Below, piece by piece: positions 29,805 through 38,496 of a stretch of DNA of 64,000 nt; the stretch's first letter is position 1; the number at the start of each line of letters is the position of its first letter. A model generated the notes under the pieces. That model was given only the letters and a program-made list of their open reading frames with translations. It was not told the origin of the DNA and did no database searches. Source of the DNA: Mycolicibacterium grossiae (GTDB taxonomy: Bacteria > Actinomycetota > Actinomycetes > Mycobacteriales > Mycobacteriaceae); assembly GCF_008329645.1 (NCBI RefSeq), contig NZ_CP043474.1, positions 2,480,001-2,544,000 of the forward strand, given 5' to 3'. The position numbers and the translations under genes were made by a program.

Positions 29805-31414
29805 CGGGTAGCCCTTTGGAGCACGAGGATGTTGCGGACCAGGTTGTCGACGTCGGGGGTGCCCAGTCCGGTGACCAGGTCGTAGCCCGGTCCGGCGGTG
29901 TCGACGGCGTTGCCGCCGAGGGTGACGTCACGGAAGGCGGGAAGCGGTGCGCCCGCGGCGATCCGGTACAGCACGGGGTTCACCTCGCCGATCTGGCGGC
30001 CACCGTTGGCGAGCAGGTACTGGTTCATCACCGCGGCCATCGCCGCCCACAGTGGCGCTGACTGCGACGTGCCGCCGCCCACCACGAGATCGCCGTTCAG
30101 CACGATCTTCACCCCGGTGAACGGGTCGGCGACCGCGGCGATGTCCGGGGTCATGCGCTGCCCGGTCCGCCGGTCCGGGGCAACGGCGTCGGCGACGCCC
30201 TGCTGCCAGGGCGGCAGGTCGAACAGCGTGGAGACCCCGCCGCCGGTGCCCTGGCTGAGCGGCACGTCGAACCAGGCCTGCTCGGAGAGCCATCCGCCGG
30301 TGGCGTTGGTGGACAGCGTGGTGCCGCCGACGCTGGTCATCTCCGGCAGCGACGCCACCGAGTCGAGGCCGACGTCGGCGGGTCCGGGTGGCGAGTCCCA
30401 GTCGTCGCCGCCCTTGCACTCGAGGCCCGCGAGGTCGCCGCTGGCGTTGAACGCGCTGGTGCCGTTGGCGTAGGCGCGCAGCAGCGCCGACCGCACCGGC
30501 GTCAGATCTGCTGCGGTGAGCAGCTTGTCGCAGCCCCAGCCGATGGAGAAGCTCCACACCGCGCCGGGGAACCGGCGGTCGGTGTCCTCCAGCATCTGGC
30601 CGATCTTCACGTAACCGCCCTCGCCCTCGACGGTCGGCCGGGCGTTCACCACGACCTTCGTCGCGTCGGGCGCGATCGCGTGGGCCACTTCGAGATCCAT
30701 CGTGAGTTCCCCACGGGGCCTGCCGGGTTGACCGCCCACCACGACGGGCGTGAAGCGCGGCAGTCCGAACGTCGTGGCGAAGGTGTCGAGGTCGGACTGG
30801 TCGAAGCCGTCGAAGGCGAAGATGACGATGGTCTGGTCCCGGCCGGTGAAACCCGCCCGATGCAGCGGCGTGACGTTGTAGGTGGTGCGCAGCGCGGCGG
30901 GATCCAGGCCCCGGTCGGGCACGTCGAGCGGCAGGTCGTGCGGGCGCGACGTCCGGTGTGGGGTGTAGCTCAGGATGCGACCGAATTCGGTGACCTCCGA
31001 ACGCAATTCGCCCGGAACGCCGGGTTGTTGCGGTGAGGCGTAGAACTCCTGGCCGCGTTGGCCGCGGTAGTCGTGCACCTCGACGTCGAGGGCGGCCGAG
31101 ACCGCGGCAGGAGCACCTTCGAGCACCGCCCACCGGTCGCCGGCCCGCCACGACACCGAGAGGTTTCGGGCGCGCGCCCACGAGGTCAGAGTGGCCGGCT
31201 GCTGGGCGGTGCTGAGCGCAGCGGTCAGCTGCACGTGGTCACCGCGTGCGGGACCGAGGTCGGTGGACGCCGCGAGGAGCAGCGCGAAGGGACCGTCGAT
31301 GGTGTCGTCGGCCCGGGGGTTCGGAGGGATCCGGAGGTCCGAGGCGATCAGCAGGACTGCGGCAGCCACCGCGATCAAGAGCCAGCGTCCGGGTCGGATG
31401 CGCCGGTGCGTCAT
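29801..31414 (-). CDS. S53 family (sedolisin) serine-carboxyl peptidase
   Basis: 537-residue predicted extracellular protease. An N-terminal hydrophobic segment (about 11-27) may be a signal anchor; a pro-kumamolisin activation domain spans about 38-165; the catalytic domain about 175-535. Catalytic residues are visible: E236 and D240 in GELTMDLEVA, the oxyanion Asp D327 in NASGDLAG, and nucleophile S450 in GGGTSQSAP. The C-terminal calcium site appears as DVTLGGN and AGPGYDLVTGLGTPD. Sedolisins work at acid pH after removal of the propeptide. Overlaps the zinc-ribbon gene by 4 bp and lies 62 bp after a small lipoprotein gene. Confidence 0.92.
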   Translation of the reverse strand: MTHRRIRPGRWLLIAVAAAVLLIASDLRIPPNPRADDTIDGPFALLLAASTDLGPARGDHVQLTAALSTAQQPATLTSWARARNLSVSWRAGDRWAVLEGAPAAVSAALDVEVHDYRGQRGQEFYASPQQPGVPGELRSEVTEFGRILSYTPHRTSRPHDLPLDVPDRGLDPAALRTTYNVTPLHRAGFTGRDQTIVIFAFDGFDQSDLDTFATTFGLPRFTPVVVGGQPGRPRGELTMDLEVAHAIAPDATKVVVNARPTVEGEGGYVKIGQMLEDTDRRFPGAVWSFSIGWGCDKLLTAADLTPVRSALLRAYANGTSAFNASGDLAGLECKGGDDWDSPPGPADVGLDSVASLPEMTSVGGTTLSTNATGGWLSEQAWFDVPLSQGTGGGVSTLFDLPPWQQGVADAVAPDRRTGQRMTPDIAAVADPFTGVKIVLNGDLVVGGGTSQSAPLWAAMAAVMNQYLLANGGRQIGEVNPVLYRIAAGAPLPAFRDVTLGGNAVDTAGPGYDLVTGLGTPDVDNLVRNILVLQRATR

Positions 31415-31476
31415 GCGAATCGGGCGTTCGCGAGACCCCGGGAGGGCGGTTCAGCCGATCCCGGGGCCGCGCGACG

Positions 31477-31743
31477 TCAGTTGTCGCCGGGGATGGCGGT
31501 CGGCGCAGGCGGGGCCTTGACCGACGGAGTGAACAGGTTGCCGCCCGTGGGGTTGATCGACTTCTCGGTCGGCGACACCGACGGTGCCGACGACGACGGA
31601 GCCGTGGTGGTCGTCGTGGTCGACGTCTCGGGCGCCTTCTCCTCGTCGGATCCACAGGCTGCGGTCAGGCCGACCATCGCCACGATCGCGGTACCGCCCA
31701 CGGCCGCCGCGATGCGACGGGCCATACGACGATTCGACTTCAT
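31477..31743 (-). CDS. Small lipoprotein
   Basis: 88 residues: basic start MKSNRRMARR, hydrophobic stretch, lipobox LTAAC (Cys30), then a low-complexity Glu/Thr/Ser/Pro exterior ending GDN. No recognised domain. It is 62 bp upstream of the sedolisin on the same strand and may be the first gene of that operon. A short minus-strand frame (31740-32003) overlaps its ATG as ATGA, but is not credible enough to annotate as a gene. Confidence 0.72.
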   Translation of the reverse strand: MKSNRRMARRIAAAVGGTAIVAMVGLTAACGSDEEKAPETSTTTTTTAPSSSAPSVSPTEKSINPTGGNLFTPSVKAPPAPTAIPGDN

Positions 31744-32046
31744 GATTTGTCCTTACTATCCCCGAGTAACGAACACATGGTCTTCGGCGGACCGCCAGGC
31801 GATCCAGCACGTCCCGTCGTGAACCATCGGGGTCGTACGCCAGCCCCATCCCGAAGCGGGTTCTGGTGATCGAAATGGTATCCCACCGCCCAATACGCCG
31901 CCACGGCATCGATGCGCAAGCCGCTGCGCGCAGTGTCTCCGAAGGCCGTCACACCGCTTGACGCTGTCAGAGGGTGAGTGTTTACTCGACGTATCGAACA
32001 CATGTTCGATGCAACCACTGTTGCGGGTGATACGGGAGGTGCCGGC
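31744..32046. other. Intergenic region between the small lipoprotein and imuA'
   Basis: 303 bp with no confident gene. It contains the LexA box of imuA'. Three overlapping minus-strand frames read through it, one (31740-32003) coupled to the lipoprotein ATG, but their codon use does not single one out. Confidence 0.55.
31994..32009. promoter_or_regulatory. LexA (SOS) box of imuA'-imuB
   Basis: TCGAACACATGTTCGA, identical base for base to the box at the HNH gene (9424). It ends 37 bp before the imuA' GTG. Confidence 0.93.
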
Positions 32047-32754
32047 GTGACGGGTGTCGCGAGCCTCTCTCAACGTGCCCTCGACCGCTCTGAGCAGGTC
32101 GAACAGCTCCGTCGCAAGATGGCGGCGATGACCGCCCGCAAGGCTACCGGGGCGTCGCCGCCCCCGGCCGCCCCGGTGGCTCCCGCGGTCCTGCTGCCGG
32201 ACGCCGAGACTTTGCTGCCGGTGCCCGATTCGCTGTCGGAACTGCTGCCGCGCGCCCTGCCCAAGGGTGCTGTGGCCGTGGTGTCCGGGGCCCGCTCGCT
32301 GGTCCTCACCATGGTCGCGACGGTGACGTCGGCGGGTGGGCACGTGGCCCTGGTGGGCATGCCGGACGCGGGTCTGCTGGCGGCGGTCGAGATGGGGGCG
32401 GACCTGAGCCGCATCGCGGTGGTCCCCGATCCGGGCGCCGACCCGGTCGAGGTCGCCGCGGTCCTCGTGGACGGGCTGGACCTCGTGGTGCTCGGCCTGG
32501 CCGGGCGGTCCGTGCCGCCGAGCCGCGCTCGGGCGGTGACGGCGCGGGCCCGGCAGAAGCAGTGCACGCTGCTGGTGGCCGACGGCGACTGGCCGGGAGC
32601 GGCGGCCCGGCTGGAGGCCAGGGTGTGCGGCTACGACCTCACGGGCGCGGGGTCGGGTCCGCCGGTGCCGGGCTGCGGGCGCATCGGCAAGGTGCGGTTG
32701 GCCATGCGCGGCCGCGGCCGGGCTGGGAGCCCGGTGCGGGCGGTGGGGGAATGA
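32047..32754 (+). CDS. imuA': ImuA' mutasome accessory protein
   Basis: 235 residues with a diverged RecA-like fold ([52 protein letters not shown]) and no clear Walker A. It is the ImuA'-type partner that, with ImuB and DnaE2, performs mutagenic translesion synthesis after DNA damage. Start set at GTG 32047 because GGGAGG lies 7 bp upstream; the in-frame ATGs at 31978 and 32002 lie upstream of or inside the LexA box. Overlaps imuB by 4 bp. Confidence 0.85.
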   Translation: MTGVASLSQRALDRSEQVEQLRRKMAAMTARKATGASPPPAAPVAPAVLLPDAETLLPVPDSLSELLPRALPKGAVAVVSGARSLVLTMVATVTSAGGHVALVGMPDAGLLAAVEMGADLSRIAVVPDPGADPVEVAAVLVDGLDLVVLGLAGRSVPPSRARAVTARARQKQCTLLVADGDWPGAAARLEARVCGYDLTGAGSGPPVPGCGRIGKVRLAMRGRGRAGSPVRAVGE

Positions 32755-34397
32755 CGACGGGGGCGACGCGGCGGTCACCGCGGGTGCTCGCCATCTGGTG
32801 CATGGACTGGCCCGCCGTCGCCGCCGCGGCGGCCGCGGACCTGGCGCCCACGGCGCCGGTGGCCGTGACGCTGGCCAACCGGGTGGTGGCGTGCTCCGCG
32901 TCGGCCCGGGCCACCGGGGTGCGGCGCGGGCTGCGGCGCCGGGAGGCGCAGGCGCGGTGTCCGCAGCTGCACGTCGTCACGGCCGACCCGGCGCGCGATG
33001 CCCGCCACTTCGAGGCCGTCACGGCGGCGGTCGACGAGGTGGTGCCCCGCGCGGAGGTGCTGCGGCCGGGGCTGCTGGTGCTGTCGGTCCGCGGCGCGGC
33101 GCGCTACTTCGGATCCGAGCAGGCCGCCGCGGAGCGCCTCGTCGATGCCGTGGCCACGGCCGGTGCCGAGTGTCAGGTGGGTGTCGCCGACCACCTGCCC
33201 ACCGCGGTGTTCGCGGCCCGCGCCGGGAAGATCGTCGACCCCGCCGGCGACGCACGATTCCTGGCGCCACTGTCCATCCGGCAGCTCGCCGCCGAGCCCA
33301 GCCTGGCCGATCCCACCCGGGTCGACCTCGCGGACCTGCTGTGGCGCATGGGCATTCGCACCGTGGGGCAGTTCGCTGCCTTGTCGCGCACCGACGTGGC
33401 GTCCCGGTTCGGGGTGGACGCGGTGCTCGCCCACCGGTTCGCCCGCGGCGAGTCCTCGCGCGGGCCGTCCGGCCGCGAACCGCCGCCGGACCTCGACGCC
33501 GTACTCGAGTGCGATCCGCCGGTGGACCGGGTCGACGCGGCGGCCTTCGCGGGCCGGTCGCTGGCCGTCGAACTGCACCGCAGCCTGGAGGCCGCGGGCA
33601 TCGGTTGCACCCGGTTGGCCATCCACGCCGTCACCGCCAACGGCGAGGAGCTGCAGCGGGTCTGGCGGTGCGCCGAGCCGCTCACCGAGGACGCCACCGC
33701 CGACCGGGTGCGGTGGCAGCTGGACGGCTGGCTCAACCGGCGTACGCGGGACCGGCCGACCGCGCCGATCACCGTGCTGCGGCTGCATCCGGTGGAGGTC
33801 GTGTCCGCGGCCGCGCTGCAGCTGCCGCTGTGGGGATCCTCCGGCGACGAGGACCGGTTGCGGGCGCGGCGGGCGCTGGTGCGGGTGCAGGGACTGCTCG
33901 GCCCCGACGCGGTGCGGGTGCCGGTGCTCAGCGGCGGGCGGGGTCCCGCCGAGCGCATCACCTTCACGCCGCTGGGCGACGAGCCGGTACCCCGCGCCGA
34001 TCCGGCGCAGCCCTGGCCGGGACAGCTGCCGGAGCCGTCGCCCACGGTGTTGCTCGACGACCCGGTCGAGCTGCTCGACGCCGCCGACGGCCCGGTGCGG
34101 GTCACCGGGCGCGGGCTGCTGACCGCGGATCCGGTGAGCGTGCGGGTGGTCGAGTCCGCGACGCCGGCGGTGACGTCGCTGCTCTCGGCGGGATCGGGCG
34201 CGCTGGCCTGGTGGGCGGGACCGTGGCCGGTCGACGAGCGGTGGTGGGACGCCGAGGCGTCCGCGTCCCGGCAGGCGGGGAGCGGCCGCACGGCACGCAT
34301 GCAGGTGCTGCTCGAGCCGTCCCGGTCGGACGCCGGTCGGGCGCTGCTGCTGTGTTACCGGCAGAGGAGGTGGTATCTCGAGGGCATCTACGAGTGA
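32751..34397 (+). CDS. imuB: ImuB, catalytically inactive Y-family polymerase homologue
   Basis: 548 residues from ATG 32751, which overlaps the imuA' stop. It has the Y-family outline but not the catalytic acids: WCMDWP has Cys17 where the first Asp of Dpo4-type enzymes stands, and [10 protein letters not shown] has Arg114-Gly115 where SIDEA carries Asp-Glu. This is the known ImuB state: an adapter that binds the sliding clamp and brings DnaE2 to lesions. The C-terminal part contains the region expected to hold a clamp-binding motif, which I did not resolve. Confidence 0.93.
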   Translation: MTTGATRRSPRVLAIWCMDWPAVAAAAAADLAPTAPVAVTLANRVVACSASARATGVRRGLRRREAQARCPQLHVVTADPARDARHFEAVTAAVDEVVPRAEVLRPGLLVLSVRGAARYFGSEQAAAERLVDAVATAGAECQVGVADHLPTAVFAARAGKIVDPAGDARFLAPLSIRQLAAEPSLADPTRVDLADLLWRMGIRTVGQFAALSRTDVASRFGVDAVLAHRFARGESSRGPSGREPPPDLDAVLECDPPVDRVDAAAFAGRSLAVELHRSLEAAGIGCTRLAIHAVTANGEELQRVWRCAEPLTEDATADRVRWQLDGWLNRRTRDRPTAPITVLRLHPVEVVSAAALQLPLWGSSGDEDRLRARRALVRVQGLLGPDAVRVPVLSGGRGPAERITFTPLGDEPVPRADPAQPWPGQLPEPSPTVLLDDPVELLDAADGPVRVTGRGLLTADPVSVRVVESATPAVTSLLSAGSGALAWWAGPWPVDERWWDAEASASRQAGSGRTARMQVLLEPSRSDAGRALLLCYRQRRWYLEGIYE

Positions 34398-34420
34398 CCG
34401 GCATCGCAGGATGATTGTGC

Positions 34421-34433
34421 GCAATTGAATTGC
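34421..34433. promoter_or_regulatory. Putative OhrR operator
   Basis: GCAATTGAATTGC, an inverted repeat with 6-bp arms around one central base, overlapping the spacer upstream of the ohrR -10. Resembles the AT-rich palindromes bound by OhrR. Confidence 0.65.
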
Positions 34434-34437
34434 GGGC

Positions 34438-34443
34438 TAACGT
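34438..34443 (+). promoter_or_regulatory. -10 hexamer TAACGT of ohrR
   Basis: TAACGT ends 6 bp before GTG 34450, 4 bp after the inverted repeat; predicts a leaderless ohrR-ohr mRNA. Confidence 0.5.
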
Positions 34444-34449
34444 CATGGC

Positions 34450-34896
34450 GTGCCCGCGCTGGAACTCGACCGTCAGCTGTGCTTCGCCCTCTACACGGCG
34501 TCGCGCGCGATGACGGCCGCGTACCGGCCGATCCTCGCCAAGCTCAACGTCACCTACCCGCAGTACCTGGTGCTCCTGGTGCTGTGGGAGGAGGACCGCG
34601 TCACCGTCGGGCACCTGGGCGAGCGGCTCCTGCTCGACTCCGGGACGCTCTCGCCGCTCCTCAAGAGGCTGGAGACCATCGGCCTCGTCATCCGCGAACG
34701 GTCGCGCCACGACGAGCGCCAGGTCGAGATCACCCTCACCGAGGAGGGCCGCCGGCTGGAACGGCGGGCCAAGTGCATCCCCGAGCAGATGCTCGCCAAG
34801 ACCGGCATGACCACCCAGGACGCGCAGGATCTCCGCGAGACGGTGCACCGGCTCGCGCACGTGCTGCACGAATCGTCGCGAAAGGACCAATCGTGA
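34450..34896 (+). CDS. ohrR: MarR-family organic peroxide sensor OhrR
   Basis: 148-residue winged-helix repressor. The peroxide-sensing Cys is C11 in LDRQLCFALY, as in OhrR; the winged helix is VTVGHLGERLLLDSGTLSPLLKRLETIGLVIRERSRHDERQVEITLTEEG. A second Cys in RRAKCIPEQ could form the resolving disulfide of two-Cys OhrR proteins. Oxidation of C11 releases DNA and de-represses ohr, the next gene, which it overlaps by 4 bp. Confidence 0.92.
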   Translation: MPALELDRQLCFALYTASRAMTAAYRPILAKLNVTYPQYLVLLVLWEEDRVTVGHLGERLLLDSGTLSPLLKRLETIGLVIRERSRHDERQVEITLTEEGRRLERRAKCIPEQMLAKTGMTTQDAQDLRETVHRLAHVLHESSRKDQS

Positions 34897-35315
34897 AGAC
34901 GCTCTACGTCGCCGAAGCCCTGGCCACCGGCGAGGGACGGGACGGCCACGGCCGCACCTCCGACGGACGCATCGACGTCGACCTCGCCTCGCCGCCCGAA
35001 CTCGGTGGCAGCGGTGACGGCACCAACCCCGAGCAGCTCTTCGCCGTCGGGTACGCCGCGTGCTTCCACTCGGCGCTGCGCCTGGTGGCCCGTCAGGAGA
35101 AGGCCGACGTCACCGACTCCTCGGTCGGCGCGCGGGTCTCGCTGGGCCAGTTCGACGGCGGCGGCTTCGGTCTCGAAGTCGAACTGGAGATCACGCTGCC
35201 GAACCTGAACCACGACGAGGCGACCGCGCTGGCGGAGAAGGCCCACCAGGTGTGTCCCTACTCGAACGCGACCCGCGGCAACATCGACGTCACGCTGACC
35301 GTCACCGACGACTGA
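34893..35315 (+). CDS. ohr: Organic hydroperoxide resistance protein Ohr
   Basis: Thiol peroxidase that reduces organic hydroperoxides to alcohols, recycled by lipoylated enzymes. 140 residues from GTG 34893, which shares GTGA with ohrR and has AAAGGA upstream. The peroxidatic Cys is in YAACFHSAL near residue 60 and the resolving Cys in VCPYSNATRGN near residue 125. Adjacent to its repressor. Confidence 0.94.
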   Translation: MKTLYVAEALATGEGRDGHGRTSDGRIDVDLASPPELGGSGDGTNPEQLFAVGYAACFHSALRLVARQEKADVTDSSVGARVSLGQFDGGGFGLEVELEITLPNLNHDEATALAEKAHQVCPYSNATRGNIDVTLTVTDD

Positions 35316-35319
35316 CGCG

Positions 35320-36372
35320 TCAGCCCAGCGCGGCCGCGAACGGCCCGACGCGGGCGATGAAGCGGTCGAAGAACGCGTCCGGATCCACCTCGACGCCGAC
35401 GTGCGCGTTCGGCTGGCGCCCCCAGTGGCCACGCCAGTCGGCCACGGTCATGCCGCGGGTCAGCGTGCCGGTCAGTTCGACGTCGATGGTCGCCGTGCGG
35501 TAGCGGACCAGATCCGGGTCCAGCGCCACCGCAGCGGCCAACGGATCGTGCAGGTGCGCGAGATAGCCCTCGCCCTGGTCGAAGTGGAACTCGAAGTAGA
35601 ACCGCATGGCGTCCTCGAGGACGCGGATCAGGGGGTTGGCCGCCGCCGACCGGGTCCCGCGATCGTCCAGCACGCTCATCGGGGTGGTCGACGAATTGGC
35701 CGCCGCCGCCAGTCGGCTGAGGATCGACGGCGTCATCGCGGCGTGTTCGGTGAGGTTGAGCCCCAACACGATCGGCAGATGCGTCGGCTCCTCGAGACCC
35801 CACGCGGCGCCCCACACCGCGAAGACCTCGCCGGCCGCCTCCGGGTCGACGCTGACGTTCCACTCCGCGACCGGGGTGGTGTTGCCCTTGTAGTCGAACG
35901 CCCCGCCCATCACCACCAGCCGGCGCAGCAGCCGTGGCAGCGACGGCTCGATGCGCATCGCCAGCGCGAGGTTGGTCAGCGGTCCGGTCACCAGCCCGAT
36001 CAGCTCGCCGGGATGCTCGCGCGCCGCACGGACCCACGCCTGCGCGGCGTCGTAGTCGGTGAGCGTGCCGGTGCCGGCGGGCAGCCGGGCGTAGCCGAGG
36101 CCTTCCGGACCGTGGGTGTCCTCGGCCGTCCGCAGCGGCGTGGCGAGCGGCCGCTCCGCGCCCCGGGAGACGGGGATGCCGGACACCCCGCACAGGTCGA
36201 GCAGTCCGAGATTGTTGACGCACACCTGGTCGACGTTCACGTTGCCCGCCGTCGCGGCGATGCCGACGAGATCCGCCTCCGCGCTGGCGAACAGATAGGC
36301 CAGCGCCATCGCGTCGTCCACGCCGGTGTCCACGTCGGCGAACACGGGCTGCGTCGGCTCGTCCGGCGTCAC
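35320..36372 (-). CDS. iunH: Nucleoside hydrolase (inosine-uridine preferring family)
   Basis: Hydrolyses the N-glycosidic bond of ribonucleosides. 350 residues with the calcium-binding DVDTGVDDAMAL near the N-terminus, the GNVNVDQVCVNN segment and VMGGAFDYKGNTTPVAEWNVSVDPEAA, which has the asparagines of the ribose pocket. GTG start placed by a TAGGGT hexamer 6 bp upstream. In M. tuberculosis the same enzyme sits beside imuB. Specificity cannot be read from sequence. Confidence 0.92.
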   Translation of the reverse strand: MTPDEPTQPVFADVDTGVDDAMALAYLFASAEADLVGIAATAGNVNVDQVCVNNLGLLDLCGVSGIPVSRGAERPLATPLRTAEDTHGPEGLGYARLPAGTGTLTDYDAAQAWVRAAREHPGELIGLVTGPLTNLALAMRIEPSLPRLLRRLVVMGGAFDYKGNTTPVAEWNVSVDPEAAGEVFAVWGAAWGLEEPTHLPIVLGLNLTEHAAMTPSILSRLAAAANSSTTPMSVLDDRGTRSAAANPLIRVLEDAMRFYFEFHFDQGEGYLAHLHDPLAAAVALDPDLVRYRTATIDVELTGTLTRGMTVADWRGHWGRQPNAHVGVEVDPDAFFDRFIARVGPFAAALG

Positions 36373-36378
36373 GGGTCG

Positions 36379-36384
36379 ACCCTA
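36379..36384 (-). promoter_or_regulatory. -10 hexamer TAGGGT of iunH
   Basis: Minus-strand TAGGGT 6 bp before GTG 36372; leaderless arrangement. Confidence 0.5.
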
Positions 36385-36398
36385 CCGGCGCCCATGCG

Positions 36399-38414
36399 CT
36401 ACCAGTGCACGCCGGGCAGCAGCCGCACCGCGTGCTTGACCGCGCGCGGCGTACGCAACGCGGGCACCGGGGGCCGGGCGGGACGACGCGGCCGCCGCCT
36501 GCCGCCGTCGGGCCGATCGGCCGTGCTCACGCCCCGGGCCGCGGCCGAGTCCGGGAACCCGAGGTAAAGCTGGTGCAGGATCCGTCGGGACACCTTGGGC
36601 ACGACGTAGGTGCCGAGGTCGGCGAGCGTCCCGACCGGGGTGTCGATGCGGGCCGGCTTGTCGATCAGCCCGCGCACCACCATGGCGGCCGCATGCTCGG
36701 CGGTGATCGGCGGCATCGGGTTCAGCCGGCGCGACGGCGCGATCATCGGCGTCTTCACCAGCGGCATGTGGATCGTGGTGAACGTGACGTGGTCGGACAG
36801 CGTCTCGGTGCCCACGACGTCGGCGAAGGCGTCGAGTGCTGCCTTGCTCGGCACGTAGGCGCTGTACTTCGGGCTGTTGGCCTGCACGCCGGCGCTGGAG
36901 ACGTTGACGACGTGGCCGAAGCGGCGCTCCCGGAAGTGCGGCAGCAGGGCCAGCACCATCCGGACCGACCCGAAGTAGTTGACCGCCATCACGCGTTCGT
37001 AGTCGTGCAGCCGGTCGGTGGAGTTGGCGACCGACCGGCGGATGGACCGGCCGGCGTTGTTGACCAGGTAGTCGACGTGGTCGAAGCGCCCCAGGATGTC
37101 CTTGACGGTGGCCTCGACCGACGCCGAGTCGGTGACGTCGCACGTGAAGGCGTGGGCCGAGCCGCCGGCCGCCCGGATCTGCGCGACGAGGTCGTCGAGC
37201 GCCTCGGCGCTGCGCGCGAGCGCGAACACCGTGGCGCCGCGTTCGGCGATCGCGACGGCGGCTGCGCGCCCGATTCCGCTCGACGCGCCGGTGATCACCA
37301 CGTGCCTGCCGACCAGCGGGCCCGCCGGATCGTCGCGGCGCGCGCGATCGGGGTCGAGGTGTTCGGCCCAGTACCGCCACAGCCGACCGGCGTAGGAACC
37401 GAACGCGGGCACCTCGATGCCGGTGCCGCGCAGCGCCGCGGTGGTGCGCTCGGCGGTGAACCGCGGCGCCAGCTCGACGACGTCGAGCACCTCGCCCGGG
37501 ATGCCGAGCTGCGTGGCGGCCATGTTGCGCAGCACCTTCAGCCGGCCGGTGGCCGCGAGGACGGGCGCCGCAGTGGCACGTGGCAGGGCGGCGCGCACCG
37601 GCGGCAGACCCGCTTCCCGGGCGACCCCGCGGTAGATGCCGCGCAGGCCGATCGACGTCGGCGACACCAGGTGAAACGTCTCGCCGTCGCGGTCGGGCAG
37701 GTGCATCAGTTCGACCAGCGCCGCGGCCACGTAGTCGACCGGCACCAGATTGGTCCGGCCGACGTCGGGCAGCGCGATGGGAAACAGCGACGGCAGCACC
37801 GCGAGCCGCGCGAGGACGCCGAAGAAGTAGTAGGGGCCGTCGACCTTGTCCATCTCGCCGGTGCGCGAGTCGCCGACGACCACGGCCGGCCGGTAGATCC
37901 GGTGCCGTGGGCCGGCCATCGACCGCACCAGCGACTCCGCCTCGAACTTCGTCTGGTGGTACGGCGTGGGAAGGTCCTGGCCGACGTCGAAGTCGTCCTC
38001 GGTGTACTCGCCGTCGAACGTGCCGGCCACTGCGATCGACGAGACGTGGTGCAGCGTGGCGCCCACCCGCCGCGCGACGTCGATCACCGCGCGGGTGCCG
38101 TCGACGTTCGCGGCGCGCTGCGCGTCGTCGTCGGCGGTGATGTCGTAGACCGCGGCGCAGTGCACCACGTGGTCGACGTCGCCGAGGTCGTCGGTGTGGG
38201 CGAGGCCGAGGTCGGGCGCGGTGAGGTCCCCGACGAGCGGCGTCACCCGTCGGCCCCACTGCTCGGCGAGGCGCTCGAAGGTCGCCAGCGACCCGCGGCG
38301 GACCAGTACCCGCACGTCGGCGTCGTGGGCATCGGGACGGGACAGGATCTCGGTGACGACCCGGCGTCCGATGAACCCGGTACCGCCGGTAACGACATAG
38401 CGCACGAGAGCCAT
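36399..38414 (-). CDS. Two-domain SDR fusion, likely fatty acyl-CoA reductase (AcrA1-like)
   Basis: 671 residues holding two complete short-chain dehydrogenase/reductase modules. The N-terminal extended SDR (about 1-350) has TGGTGFIG and YHQTK; the C-terminal classical SDR (about 375-640) has TGASSGIG and a YVPSK catalytic pair. The layout is that of M. tuberculosis Rv3391 (acrA1), a proposed reductase of fatty acyl-CoA to aldehyde and alcohol. Start at ATG 38414; GTG 38405 is possible. It diverges from htdY, and both probably serve lipid metabolism. Confidence 0.85.
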   Translation of the reverse strand: MALVRYVVTGGTGFIGRRVVTEILSRPDAHDADVRVLVRRGSLATFERLAEQWGRRVTPLVGDLTAPDLGLAHTDDLGDVDHVVHCAAVYDITADDDAQRAANVDGTRAVIDVARRVGATLHHVSSIAVAGTFDGEYTEDDFDVGQDLPTPYHQTKFEAESLVRSMAGPRHRIYRPAVVVGDSRTGEMDKVDGPYYFFGVLARLAVLPSLFPIALPDVGRTNLVPVDYVAAALVELMHLPDRDGETFHLVSPTSIGLRGIYRGVAREAGLPPVRAALPRATAAPVLAATGRLKVLRNMAATQLGIPGEVLDVVELAPRFTAERTTAALRGTGIEVPAFGSYAGRLWRYWAEHLDPDRARRDDPAGPLVGRHVVITGASSGIGRAAAVAIAERGATVFALARSAEALDDLVAQIRAAGGSAHAFTCDVTDSASVEATVKDILGRFDHVDYLVNNAGRSIRRSVANSTDRLHDYERVMAVNYFGSVRMVLALLPHFRERRFGHVVNVSSAGVQANSPKYSAYVPSKAALDAFADVVGTETLSDHVTFTTIHMPLVKTPMIAPSRRLNPMPPITAEHAAAMVVRGLIDKPARIDTPVGTLADLGTYVVPKVSRRILHQLYLGFPDSAAARGVSTADRPDGGRRRPRRPARPPVPALRTPRAVKHAVRLLPGVHW

Positions 38415-38496
38415 GGTCACCCGCGCGGCGTGCGGCGTCAACCACCCGGCTACTGTCCGAGACGACCGTCCGGCGCCCGTCCTGCGAGGAGACCCC

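Noticed and set aside
31769..31784. ACGAACACATGGTCTT as a second LexA box before the small lipoprotein
   Set aside because: Left arm matches at five of six positions but the right arm at only three of six; too weak to claim.
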